NCBI GenBank assembly: GCA_017999835.1
Contig: JAGNLA010000012.1
Coordinates: 1-53,305, forward strand
DNA length: 53,305 nt
Reading direction: 5' to 3'
From: Caldisericia bacterium
GTDB taxonomy: Bacteria; Caldisericota; Caldisericia; JAAYUI01
Under the pieces are notes generated by a model that saw only the letters and a list, made by a program, of their open reading frames with translations, was not told the DNA's origin and searched no databases. Positions within the stretch are counted from its first letter, which is position 1, and each line of letters begins with the position of its first letter. Positions 38,397 through 49,000 of the stretch are shown in pieces. Position numbers and translations under genes: made by a program.

Positions 38397-39470
38397 ATGA
38401 AGAAAATACTTGCAACATTGACGATAATGGCGGTAATGGTATCGATGACGGCTGTTATGGCTCAGGACAAGCCAGCACCGATAAAGGGTACGGTTGTTTC
38501 CGTGAACGCTGTGGACAAAACTTTCAAGATCAATTTTAAAGACATGGAATTCTCTGTCACAACTTCCGACAAGACAAAATATTTCAAAGACATGGTTGCC
38601 GCTGAGTTTGATATCATTGAAGCCGATATCGAAGTCACATTGGTGGGCAAGGTCAACAAGGAAGAAAAGACCATTGCTGCTATAATTGTTTCTGTGGGCA
38701 AACTTGAAAAGCCAGGCGACATGCCAAAACCGGATTTTTCTGCTTTTGGAACAGTTTCAAACCTCGGCGACCAAACCTTCACATTGACAAACGACAAGGG
38801 CTCGGTCACGGTCAACACTAACGATAAAACAAAGTTTGTTTCAAAGGATGGCCAAAAGTCGTTCTCTGACCTTGCGGATGGGACAGAAGTAACAGTAGCC
38901 GGCAATCTTGACAAGGAAACAAAAACCGTCACAGCGCTCGTGGTTTTCTGGGGCAAGAGAGAAAAAGACGACGAAAAGCCACAGGCAGTTGTAGGTAAGG
39001 CCTCAAACATCAATGCCGATGCAGGCACCTTCACCCTCACAAACGACAAGGGCGAGTTGACTGTTACAACAACCGACAAGACAAAGATCCTTCCAAAGGG
39101 CAAAACACTTGCCGACATCACAGATGGCGAAACTGTCGCTGTTATCGGCAAGATAAATATCGAGGAAAAAACAATCGAAGCAGCGGTTATCACAATTGGA
39201 AAACCAGACACTGACAAGATCCCAAAGCCGATCACCGGCACTGTTGGCAGCATCGACAAGGATGCAATGACGTTCACGCTTACAGCTGAAGACGGCAAGA
39301 CAGTCAAAGTCAGCTGGTCAGACAAAACAAAGTTCTTCCTTGGCAAGGAAAAGAAAACTGCTGACGATCTCACCAACGGAGCAACAATTGCTGTTGTTGG
39401 CAAGATTGAAGACGAAGTTCTCAGCGCAATTCTGGTCAGCCTTGACGGCAAGCTTCCAAAGAAGCCGTGA
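38397..39470 (+). CDS. Secreted protein with four DUF5666-like repeats
   Basis: 357 residues. A signal peptide ends in VMAQD (about residue 22). Four beta-rich repeats of about 80 residues follow, each opening with a G-x-V/A pattern (GTVVSVNAVDKTFKI, GTVSNLGDQTFTLTNDKG, GKASNINADAGTFTLTNDKG, GTVGSIDKDAMTFTLTAEDG) and closing with T-DKTK(F/I). The repeats resemble DUF5666 OB-fold-like units of secreted proteins of unknown role. No enzyme motif. AAAGGAGGTCAAAA precedes the ATG. A long antisense frame over it is a shadow of the repeats. A bidirectional terminator follows. Confidence 0.85.
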   Translation: MKKILATLTIMAVMVSMTAVMAQDKPAPIKGTVVSVNAVDKTFKINFKDMEFSVTTSDKTKYFKDMVAAEFDIIEADIEVTLVGKVNKEEKTIAAIIVSVGKLEKPGDMPKPDFSAFGTVSNLGDQTFTLTNDKGSVTVNTNDKTKFVSKDGQKSFSDLADGTEVTVAGNLDKETKTVTALVVFWGKREKDDEKPQAVVGKASNINADAGTFTLTNDKGELTVTTTDKTKILPKGKTLADITDGETVAVIGKINIEEKTIEAAVITIGKPDTDKIPKPITGTVGSIDKDAMTFTLTAEDGKTVKVSWSDKTKFFLGKEKKTADDLTNGATIAVVGKIEDEVLSAILVSLDGKLPKKP

Positions 39471-39496
39471 AAAACTAGCAAACTTTTTTGCAAACA

Positions 39497-39525
39497 AAAA
39501 CCCCTGCCTAAAAAGCAGGGGTTTT
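39497..39525. terminator. Bidirectional rho-independent terminator
   Basis: AAAACCCCTGC/GCAGGGGTTTT with a seven-base loop, between convergent genes. Confidence 0.92.
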
Positions 39526-39540
39526 GAATTTATTTTGGGT

Positions 39541-42382
39541 TTATCTGACTGACAAAAGTTCTGCAGATGTTTTTGAGTTGTTCATCAAGCCTTCACTTGC
39601 AACCTGGGTTTTGAATTTTATCCAGATGTCACCGTTGTTTTGATTGTAGGAGAACTTTGCGCCAAGCATCGAAACCACTGACACCGGAATGTACAGGTCG
39701 CCAAAAAACGATGGTGAAATCATTGCGTTTGTCTTGTCAATCGGCACTGGTTCCCCGTCCACAAACGCTACCGGCTGGCCTTCGGTAAGCAGAACCTTCT
39801 TGTCGTTGTGAGTCAGGAGGATGTATGTGTTGCCTTCATCGCCAAAGGTTGAACATGTCCCGCCCGAGAGCCACAGCAGGGTTTGGATATCGGCAATACT
39901 GATGAATGGTGACTTGTAGACCAACTTGACCGGTTGCTGCATGTAATCTGAAATGTCTACTTTGTTAATCAAAACCTGGGATGACTGAACTTTCAGATTG
40001 ATGGCGATTTCAGGTGAAAGCAGGAACCGGTTGAAGTTGTAGTGGATTGAAGAATTATTGTCAGAGAATGCCTCGATGTTGACTGTCAGGTGCAGTGGAT
40101 CAAGTTCAAACATTCCCTTGAATGAACCGTCGTCCTCAACGTGAATGGCCTCTCCTCCGACGCGGATGTACTTTGCTCCTGGCGCTGTTCCATTGATTTT
40201 ATAAATGTCGCCTGCTTGTGGGGTGATACTTGAAATTTCGAGCGCAGGCAATGATGTGTCATGCCATTGAAAACCGGATTTGTCGAAATTACCCCTTCCA
40301 AGGTAGGAGTCACGTCTGCTGTCCTTGGATTGTTCATTGTAAACAACATAATCGCTGCCCATGCTGTCAAAATTGATCATCAGGCATCCATCGAGTGCGC
40401 TGGCGCTGTTTCCGGCAAAAACGGTGATATATTTTGCAGTGTTGTAGCATTTGTTGATGTAGCAATAGATGATACCCTGGTCAGGGTTTGAGAAGGTTTG
40501 GCCACCGACTGTGAAGCTGTTGTCACTGAAATCTACAGGGAAACAATTGCCAAGATCAGATGTGACCGAGTTTACCGATGGGTTGCCAAACAAATAAACA
40601 TCAGCGTTTGCCAGGTCATTTGTTGACACTTCATAATCTGCCAGGAGGTCAACACCGTATGAGTTGGTCGACTGGAGGAATCTATAAAACAGCCTTGCCC
40701 AGTGCTTTGAAACCAGGATGTGCGACTTATCCTCTCCCTGGGTGCCATAAACCACTATCGAGTACCTGCCACGGTTGATGCAGTCGGACAACGGCCCGGT
40801 TGGTGGGAGGTTTGACCTTGACGGAAACCATACCCTTGGGTCAATGACCACGTCGGTTAATGGTGATGGTGTCGTGACCGTTGCCGTGTAGTCATTGACG
40901 ATAATCCTCTCGTAGTCAGAATGTTCGTCGTCTGTCTTGTAGTAACAGTCTACTTCAATGTCTACCCATGTAGCTCCACCGCGTGCGCCAAACTCAAGTT
41001 CAGTTGTGTAGGTGCCATCGTCATTTTCTGTAGTTTCTTTGTCATTAAGCCACAGGTCAAAGTGGGCAGCTCTGGCAAGCCAGTCAAGGAAAAAATTGCT
41101 TGGTATATCATCGCCGTAGTTGCGGATGCAGTAGCTCCACAGATCATAGGCATTGGTTCGCTTGCCTCTGTAGGTTTTCATGAAACCGGACAGGAGTTTG
41201 GTGAAGTCGTCGTCACCGACAAAATATCTGAGCATGTGGTATACCCATGGCCCCTTATTGTACGCAATCTGGGTTCTTATGTCCGAGTTTGCGTTTGTCA
41301 GGTATAGGAGTGGAGTATCGCCGTTTCTGTCTATGTAGGCAAAATAGTTGCCGATGTCCTGGGTCATCATCTCAATCATATCATAGCGGCTCTCGGCTTG
41401 TTCGATGTACATGTACGCAACGTAGGAAACCAGGCATTCTGTTGTCAACACTGCGGAGTTGTCGTTGCCCATTGGAACAAGCATTGCTCCTGGACTCCAG
41501 CAGTGGCCAATTTCATGAGCAACAAAATACCTCTGCCTGTCTTGCAGAGGGTCGTTGAGTGATGATGAGTAGATCAATGACATACCGGCTGGCCCAAGTC
41601 CGCCGCCGATGTAGTCATTTGCTTCTATGAGCTGGTATCTGGTTTGTGGATATTTGCCAAGATAGGTTTCATGGTGTGCCAATATGTTTTTTATCTCTTC
41701 GGCGTATGTTTTTCCCAGCTGGGCGTGGTTTGGGAGAAAATAGACCGAGATTGGGACATCATCGTATTTACTCTCTGCAACCTTGTACGGACCTGCGCCA
41801 CAGGTCAGGTATTGGCTGTTGTAGTCGAGCTTGTAAGTCGCCGTGCCTTCGCCTGATTTCATTTTCTTTCCGATGCAGAATGTCTGCCATTCCTTTGGTG
41901 CTGTGATAGTCAGCGTGGTGTCTTCTGGCAGCCAGTAATTCTGTTCCGGTATCTCGGGGATCCATCCGCATATCAGGTGTGCCATGTCCGGGCCAACATA
42001 AACCATGTTCATTGTTCTTGGGTCGCCTGGAGCATAGCCGTCATATTCGATGTGGAGTTTGTGTTTTTCGTCTTTTTTTGAAGCGACAAAAATGTCGATG
42101 GTTCCATAGCTGAAATAACTTGGAACAACCTTGCCATCAAGAGTGATCTCGGTTATTTCGTATGAAGGGTCAAGCTCAAGCTCGAATTCCATTACGTCCT
42201 CGAACGGGACAAGAGTCATGTTGCTTGCAACTGAGAATCCATAAGCCTCTGGCTCAAGCTTGAGTTCAACGTTCATAGATGTGATTTCTACAGGAACGTA
42301 ATGAAGTGCCTTGGCCTTGTAGATGCAAAATGGCGAGAAGGCAAGGATCACAGTGGTCACAACCAACAATATTTTTTTTCAT
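39541..42382 (-). CDS. Secreted M1-like metallopeptidase with stalk domain; start frameshifted in an A8 tract
   Basis: Second M1-like peptidase (about 945 residues). HEIGH lies near residue 289, with the third ligand in the TTECLVSY segment (HExxH-X21-E). GGGLGPAGMSLIYS sits upstream where the substrate-binding loop is expected. The C-terminal ~140 residues resemble a stalk domain (LYIPVSVVSMLGAKFSY). The frame is open from 42369, where only a TTG is available. The promoter (42406-42434), GGAGG (42390-42394) and an ATG (42382-42380) are ideally placed but one base out of frame, across eight A's (42372-42379). With seven A's the protein would start MKKILLVVTTVILAFSPF, a fine signal peptide ending AKA. 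Slippage, phase variation or an assembly error could explain this. Confidence 0.8.
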
Positions 42383-42405
42383 TATTCGACCTCCATCAGT
42401 TGCCT

Positions 42406-42434
42406 ATTATGCAAAAATCGTGCTTCGAACACAA
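42406..42434 (-). promoter_or_regulatory. Promoter of the second M1-like peptidase gene
   Basis: Minus strand TTGTGT-N17-CATAAT. GGAGG follows at 42394-42390 and an ATG seven bases later. Confidence 0.6.
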
Positions 42435-42589
42435 TACCCTTAAAAATTCATCTAAAATGAAAAATGGAAATATTTATCATTATTATCATTTGTTTCTGCA
42501 ACAAATATCAGAAATACAAAATAAGCAATTGCAATTTAAGGTTAAATAGGATAGAGATATACCTAGAATCTAAGAATCCGGAGGTATGG

Positions 42590-45500
42590 ATGAAAAAGAC
42601 ACTCTCTCTTGCGATTATTGCCTTGATGATATGGACAATAATGTTGCCTATCAATAGTTCTAGCGCAATGGAAAAAATCGATAAACAACTGATAAAACTC
42701 GGTCTTTCTGGCACCGATAAAGTGCCAGTCATAATTGAGTTTGAAGGGAATACGGTCATCGACGATCTAACTTTTTCGTCTGGTCAGGTCTTCCCGGCCT
42801 TTGAAATGATGAGGTCTGACAATGTTCTTACCAAGGTGTCAGTCAAGAGATTGAATGTTTTCCAATCTCGGAATATTTGCTCCATCAAGTCACTCTCACC
42901 TGAAATTATGGTTGGAACAAGTTTTCAATATACATTTAATGGTTGTTATGCAGAGATACCTGCAAATACTATTGAAAAAATTGCAAACTTCCGTTCTGTC
43001 AAAAGCATTCAATACTGTTTTCCACAATATCCTGACAGAACAAGGTCAAGAGTCTTTCTTGGATGCGAAAAAACCTGGAACTCGGTCAAAGATCCTTTTG
43101 GCAATGCCGTAGATGGCAGCGGAATGATCGCTGGAATTACGGACTCAGGTTTTGACTATACCCACCAGGATTTTGGCGGACAATCGACACCAAAAGGCCC
43201 CAAGGTTTTGGTTTCAAAAGATCTTGCCTATAACGACAACGATTGCCAGGAAGAGGATGAAGTTGGTGGCCATGGTACTTCGTGTGGAGGCATAATCTTT
43301 GGTGATGGCCCGCAAAACCCAAAGACAAAGGTCTGGGAAAAAGGCTTAGCCCCAAAAGCCAAGGTCGTCGCTCTTAAAGTTGGTATGAACAAAACAAGCC
43401 CACGCTCACTTTCCAGTGATGGCATCATGGCTTCATGGGAAGAAAACGTGAAGAATAAAGTTCAGGTTTCCAACAATTCTTATGGAGCACCTGGCGGAGG
43501 GTCTTACACAGAAAGTGCAGAAAACAAGGCTGCCCTTGCCGGTGTTTGTATTGTTGCTTCACAGGGGAACAGTGGTTCCCCTGGCCCAGGGTTGGAAATC
43601 CCATGTGGCTCAACTTCATCACCAGCCAACGTCATAGCGGTGGCATCGCTCAACGATAATGAAGCTCCGAGAGTGGAAGTTATTAGCTCGCCAAACGGAA
43701 AGCTGAAAAATTACACTTTGATGGCCTTTTTTGGTAACAATGGACAAAGAATGCAATCCTCCGGGCCTTATGATGTTGTGGATTGTGGATGGGGTAGACC
43801 AGCTGATTTTGAAGGCATAAGCGTAAAAGGGAAAATAGCTTTGATTCAAAGAGGGCCGAGTGCTGATTTGACATCGGAGTATGGGCCATCGCTTCTTTTC
43901 AAGGACAAGTGTATCAATGCCGCAAAGGCAGGTGCAAAAGCCATGATCCTCTACAATTACACCAGTGATCTTATCAGGGCTGCCTATTATGACACACAGA
44001 AAGAAGATCCATCAAAATTCACCTTTGTTCCAAGCATTGAATTGTTTGATTACACTCAGGGTGAAGCAATCAGGGAAGCGCTTCATGATGGGCATGACTG
44101 GAAACTGGGAACTCCAGACAAAAATCAAAACAAAATCAGCGTAAGGATTAATGTTTCGTTGGTCGGCAATCTCGCCTCGTATACCTCGGCAGGGCCCAAT
44201 TATAGAGGATTCCTCAAGCCAGACGTTGGTGCTCCTGGCGAAGATATTCACACAGCCATGTCGACAACCGAAGCAAAGGGTAAAAAGAACGCCTATACTG
44301 ATTCTTTTGGTGGTACTTCAGCGGCAGGCCCGATGGTTGCCGGCTGTGCGCTTCTTATCAGACAGGCTATTCCGAAGTGGTCGCCTTTTGAAGTCAAGCG
44401 AGCCCTCATGAATACAGCCGAACCACTCAGACGTTACAGCGGAGACTATTATTTGCCAATGATTTATCAGGGACAGGGTAGAGTCAATGCTTACAATGCC
44501 ATTAACACTCCGATTCTTTTCAATCCACCATCAGCCTTGATCCTCGCAGATTCTGGCCAGATGAACATAACTGATATCCCATCCGAATTGTTCAATGATG
44601 ATGAGAGGTCGCAGCTTCCGTTGAATGTCCAGCAATCCAGAATGCCTGTAAAGGTAACAAATTACTCCGCAAAACCTGTAAACATAAATCTTAGCTTCGA
44701 GGTAAATTCAGCCTATCCTGATCAATTTGGTGTCTCGATAACCAACTCGGAACTGACGATTCCGCCAGTTCAAAAAACCGGTGCACCAGGCGTGGCGTGG
44801 TTTGGCGTGACGGTCAACATGCCGCCCGACAAGGTAAAAGGTTTCCTCAACGACATTTACGTCTGGGCTACTGACAAATCAACGAACAAACGCTGGCATA
44901 TAGGTATTTGTGTCTATAACAACAAACCGACGATTCAGGGAGCCGTGCACACATATGCTGGCTATGTCGATATTGAAAAAACAGAGATAACACCCAATGG
45001 CGACGGCGACAATGATTTGCTTAAGGTCAATTACGAAGTTACGAATGGTTCAATTTTTATTGCATATTACTCAAACTTCTTGTCGAATCTTCAGTTCTGG
45101 GTCGTAGACCAGAATTATGAAAGATGGGTGATGATCAGGCGTGAACCATACCTTGAGCTTGGCCCACATTCATTTACGTGGGATGGTAAGGATGTAGATG
45201 GAAACTATGTTTTGCCTGATGGAGAATGGAGCATGGTGGTCACCTGCGATGCCCAGATAGTCAGCAACCGGCAATTGGTGACTTTGACTGACTCATATGA
45301 AGTTGACAACACAACATTCACGGTTTCTCAAAGTACTATGCCATCGTTGCCTGTTCTGTCGGCCTATGTGACACCAATGGAGCCTGGTGTTGGCCAGGAA
45401 TTCCAAGTAGGAGTTTTCATCAGGAACGCAAGAGGTGTCAAAAGTGCGCAGTTCAAGATGAAAATGCCTGGTTCTAGTGATGTGGCACAGTACATGGGGT

Positions 45501-45961
45501 ATGAAAAAGGTGATTTTATCATTAAAAATGAACCGATGACTCTTTTTTCAGCCGAGTATGACAAAGAAAAAGATCAGTTCACAGTCGATATCCAGCGGCC
45601 GCTTGATGGCGTTACTGGCGAGGGTTGGGTGCTCAACTTAAAGTTCCTCGCAAAAGACGTCAACTACTTCGATATCCAGTTCTCAGACCTCAACATCTCG
45701 ATGATAGACGATTCCATGAAAGAGGTTAAAACCAAGGCATTCTATAAAAATTCTGAAATAGCCATCTTCAAGGATTCGTATGAACTTGCCGACGTCAACA
45801 GGGATGGCAAGATTAATGACGATGATCTGAAGGTCATAATGAATTCACTTGGATCAACTGATGGTGAGGCAAACTACAACTGGCGTTGCGACCTGAATTA
45901 CGACAAGGCGATTGATATGGATGATTTGTCAATTTTCTCCAAGTATTTCAAAAAACGATAA
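42590..45961 (+). CDS. Subtilisin-like protease with C-terminal cohesin and dockerin (array member 1)
   Basis: 1,123 residues. Signal peptide (about 1-26) and propeptide (about 27-165) precede the S8 domain with D185 (TDSG), H228 (GHGTSCGG) and S577 (GGTSAAGP). A PA insert (about 395-475, VKGKIALIQRGPS) lies between H and S. An Ig-like region (about 680-790), a FlgD-Ig-like domain (about 800-905, TPNGDGDNDLLKV), a cohesin-like domain (about 920-1060) and a type I dockerin (about 1062-1123) follow. The dockerin's calcium loops are DVNRDGKINDDD and DLNYDKAIDMDD. GGAGG then TATGG precedes the ATG. Predicted to be secreted, self-activating, and able to join a dockerin-cohesin assembly. Confidence 0.94.
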   Translation: MKKTLSLAIIALMIWTIMLPINSSSAMEKIDKQLIKLGLSGTDKVPVIIEFEGNTVIDDLTFSSGQVFPAFEMMRSDNVLTKVSVKRLNVFQSRNICSIKSLSPEIMVGTSFQYTFNGCYAEIPANTIEKIANFRSVKSIQYCFPQYPDRTRSRVFLGCEKTWNSVKDPFGNAVDGSGMIAGITDSGFDYTHQDFGGQSTPKGPKVLVSKDLAYNDNDCQEEDEVGGHGTSCGGIIFGDGPQNPKTKVWEKGLAPKAKVVALKVGMNKTSPRSLSSDGIMASWEENVKNKVQVSNNSYGAPGGGSYTESAENKAALAGVCIVASQGNSGSPGPGLEIPCGSTSSPANVIAVASLNDNEAPRVEVISSPNGKLKNYTLMAFFGNNGQRMQSSGPYDVVDCGWGRPADFEGISVKGKIALIQRGPSADLTSEYGPSLLFKDKCINAAKAGAKAMILYNYTSDLIRAAYYDTQKEDPSKFTFVPSIELFDYTQGEAIREALHDGHDWKLGTPDKNQNKISVRINVSLVGNLASYTSAGPNYRGFLKPDVGAPGEDIHTAMSTTEAKGKKNAYTDSFGGTSAAGPMVAGCALLIRQAIPKWSPFEVKRALMNTAEPLRRYSGDYYLPMIYQGQGRVNAYNAINTPILFNPPSALILADSGQMNITDIPSELFNDDERSQLPLNVQQSRMPVKVTNYSAKPVNINLSFEVNSAYPDQFGVSITNSELTIPPVQKTGAPGVAWFGVTVNMPPDKVKGFLNDIYVWATDKSTNKRWHIGICVYNNKPTIQGAVHTYAGYVDIEKTEITPNGDGDNDLLKVNYEVTNGSIFIAYYSNFLSNLQFWVVDQNYERWVMIRREPYLELGPHSFTWDGKDVDGNYVLPDGEWSMVVTCDAQIVSNRQLVTLTDSYEVDNTTFTVSQSTMPSLPVLSAYVTPMEPGVGQEFQVGVFIRNARGVKSAQFKMKMPGSSDVAQYMGYEKGDFIIKNEPMTLFSAEYDKEKDQFTVDIQRPLDGVTGEGWVLNLKFLAKDVNYFDIQFSDLNISMIDDSMKEVKTKAFYKNSEIAIFKDSYELADVNRDGKINDDDLKVIMNSLGSTDGEANYNWRCDLNYDKAIDMDDLSIFSKYFKKR

Positions 45962-45979
45962 TAATCCGAAAAAATGAAC

Positions 45980-46006
45980 CCGGATGATGTTAAAAACGTC
46001 ATCCGG
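45980..46006 (+). terminator. Hairpin after first array protease (terminator-like)
   Basis: Stem CCGGATGATG/CGTCATCCGG with one G-T pair. No T-tract follows on the plus strand, so termination is uncertain. Confidence 0.45.
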
Positions 46007-46027
46007 AAAATCAAAAAGCAATATTGA

Positions 46028-46055
46028 TTGTTTTTAATCGCAGCTTTGTTACAAT
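46028..46055 (+). promoter_or_regulatory. Putative promoter of second array protease
   Basis: TTGTTT-N16-TACAAT, followed by CCTGGAGG and the ATG at 46087. Confidence 0.45.
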
Positions 46056-46086
46056 ACCATGCAAAGTTCTCTTTCCTGGAGGAAAA

Positions 46087-49000
46087 ATGAAGAATTTTGC
46101 AGGGATACTTTGTGCTGTGCTATTGGCTTTCTCATTCGTTATGCCGATTCAAACTGCCAGCGCATTCGACAAGATTGATCCGCAGCTTTTAGCAATGGGT
46201 ATACAGTCAGAAAGAACAGAAGGTTTCTTTGTTGAGTTTGAGAAACCTACAGTTGTTGGAATGGCTACATTTGATTATTCTATGGTTTATCAATCCCGTG
46301 AGTTGATGAGGGATGATAATTTTGCCAGAAAATTGTATGTAAAAAGTGTTGAAAAAATGCAAAGTACGCATATTAACCATGTAAAAGAAATGTTGCCAGA
46401 TGCAATTGTTGGACATAGATATCAGTACGCTTTTAATGGTTATTATATAAATACGAAACTCTCGAATATTTTAAAAATAGCCTCTTTTCCAGAAATCAGG
46501 CGAGTTTTCTATATTCCGCAACAGCAATTGTTTAGAACCAGAACTCGTAAAATTGTTAACGCCGAAAAAGTATGGGCAACCGTGAAAGATGCTAAAGGAA
46601 GACCAATCGATGGAACAGGCGTACTTGTTTCAGTCTCTGATACAGGGTTGGATTATACGCATCAGGATTTTGGTTCACAAAAATCACCAGTAGGCCCCAA
46701 AGTAGTTATTAGTAGAGATTTAGCCATGAATGATAATGATTGCCAAGAAGAAGACTCGATTAATTCATCCCATGGTACCGCATGCGCATCCTTGATTGCC
46801 GGAGACGGTCCCGATGATCCAAAAACAAATGTAAGAGAGAAAGGAATTGCTCCCAAAGCACTCCTAGCAGGATACAAAATTGAGAAACTTGAGGGCAAAG
46901 AAGGATATCTCGATAGTCAGGCTATTATGAAGTCATGGGATTTCATAATTAAAGATAAAATTCAGGTATCAAATAATTCATGGGGAAGGCCTGGTGGAGA
47001 TCATCAGTTTGAAATCCAGCAGAGAAATTGTACCATGGCCGGTTGTACAGTCGTTGTTTCAAATGGAAACAATGGCTCCCCTGGACAAACGTATTTTGCA
47101 ATTCCACAAGGGTCGAGTGCTGCAGCAAATTCTGTTATTGGAGTCGGTGCAACAGACGAAACGGATTTTTCAACAATCCAGATTTCAAATGCTCCTGATT
47201 CAGAAGTTATTGGAAAGCCAATTGCTGGACACTGGGGTAGTACTGGAAAAATGTTTACTTCATTCGATATTCCAATCCAGGCTGTAGATTGCCTTTGGGG
47301 TAGAAAAGATGACTTTGAAGGTTTAGATGTAAAAGGGAAAATTGCTCTGATTCAGAGAGGACCCAAAGAAAAAGAATTTGGTGAACCTATTACTTTCAAA
47401 GAGAAGATCATCAATGCTGCCTTGGCTGGTGCGAAAGGGGTATTACTATACAACCATACGCCTGGAAAGTTGATGGCGACATATATTGATTCACAAAAAA
47501 ATGAAAATCCAACCGATTTCAATTTCGTGCCGAGTTACGAACTTAACAAATCCCAGGGAGATATGATCAGAAAACAGCTTCATAGTGGACATGATTGGGT
47601 AACTGGTCAAGTTGATAAATCACAAAATGACGTTACGGTATCATTTGCAAAACCAACATACAGAGCAAATATTGCTGACTTCTCGTCTAATGGCCCAACA
47701 ATACAAGGATTTCTCAAGCCAGATGTTTGCGCAACAGGAGTGAACGTTCATGCTGCCGTACCAAGACCGGATAGAGCCAAATACAAAACTAATTACACAG
47801 AGAATTTTGGCGGAACTTCTTCAGCTGGTCCGTTTGTTGCCGGTTGCGCCGCATTGATTACTCAAGGTAGACCGGAATGGGATCCGTTGACGATCAAAAG
47901 ATCATTGATGAATACTGCAACCCTATTGAAGAGAACTGATGGTGAGTATTATCTCCCACTCACTGTTCAGGGAATGGGCAGAGTAAATGTTTATGATGCA
48001 ATAACAACCCAGGTTCTTGTTCAGCCACCGTCAGGACTCATTTTAGCTCAATCAGGAAAAATTAACATTGCAGATCTTCCAGACGAGCTTAAAAATGGAG
48101 AACTGTTCGAACAATTACCCAATGAAATTAAATCTTCAACCTACCCTTTGAAGCTTTACAACTATTCAAATAAAGAAACCACGTTGGAAATCAGCTTCGA
48201 AATTAATTCTGGAAGACCAGGCCAGTTTGATGTTAGTGCTACATCATCCCAGATATCAATACCACCAGCAGGTAAAACTCCAGGTGTTGCATGGGTTGGA
48301 ATCAATATTAAACTACCAAATTCTGTTGAAGGCATATTCAACGATGTTGTAATTTGGCTTACTGATAAAAAAAATAACAGAAGAATACATACCGGAATTT
48401 GTATTTATAATAATGACCCAAGAATAGGTGGAGCAAACAACACCTATGCATCGTTTATAAAAGTTGATAAGCCGGTTTTCACTCCTAATGGAGATGGACA
48501 GGATGATCAAATTGAAATAACTTATGATGTTACCAATGGTTCTTGGAATTGGGGGTATTATCCGCCCCTTTGGTCAAACTATGGAGACATGCTTGCCTTC
48601 GTAGCAATGGATGTGAATCAAGAAACTTGGACAACTATTCATGTCGAAGAAGAGTTCGAGCTTGGACCGGGTAGGTTTGTTTGGGATGGTAAAGACGAAA
48701 ATGGCAATTATATTTTGCCAGATGGCGACTGGATTATTGGTGTTAGTGCAATAAATACTTTGATTAATTCAACAAGAACTGCTTTAATCCAGGAGAAAAT
48801 GGAATTTGGTACATCGACATCGTTCAGTGTAGAGAGTAGCACCATACCGTCTTTACCAACCCTATCTGCACACGTACTGCCTCTTGAGCCAGGCGTTGGC
48901 CAGGAGTTTGAAGTAGGGTTATTCCTTCACAATGCAAAGGACGTCAAAAGTCTCCAATTCAAGATCAATATGCCAGGAACGTCCTCAATTGTTCAATACA

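Noticed and set aside
38462-39493. 343-codon open frame antisense to the four-repeat protein gene
   Set aside because: The long frame follows from the repeated, biased codons of the sense gene. It has no ribosome binding site, and its protein is low-complexity Ser/Val/Leu without a recognisable fold.
42464-42589. Longer N-terminus for the first array protease
   Set aside because: The upstream in-frame extension lacks a ribosome binding site and would place the signal peptide internally; the ATG at 42590 has GGAGG and a proper signal sequence.
45980-46006. Strong rho-independent terminator
   Set aside because: The hairpin is good, but no T-tract follows on the plus strand, so it is listed only as terminator-like.
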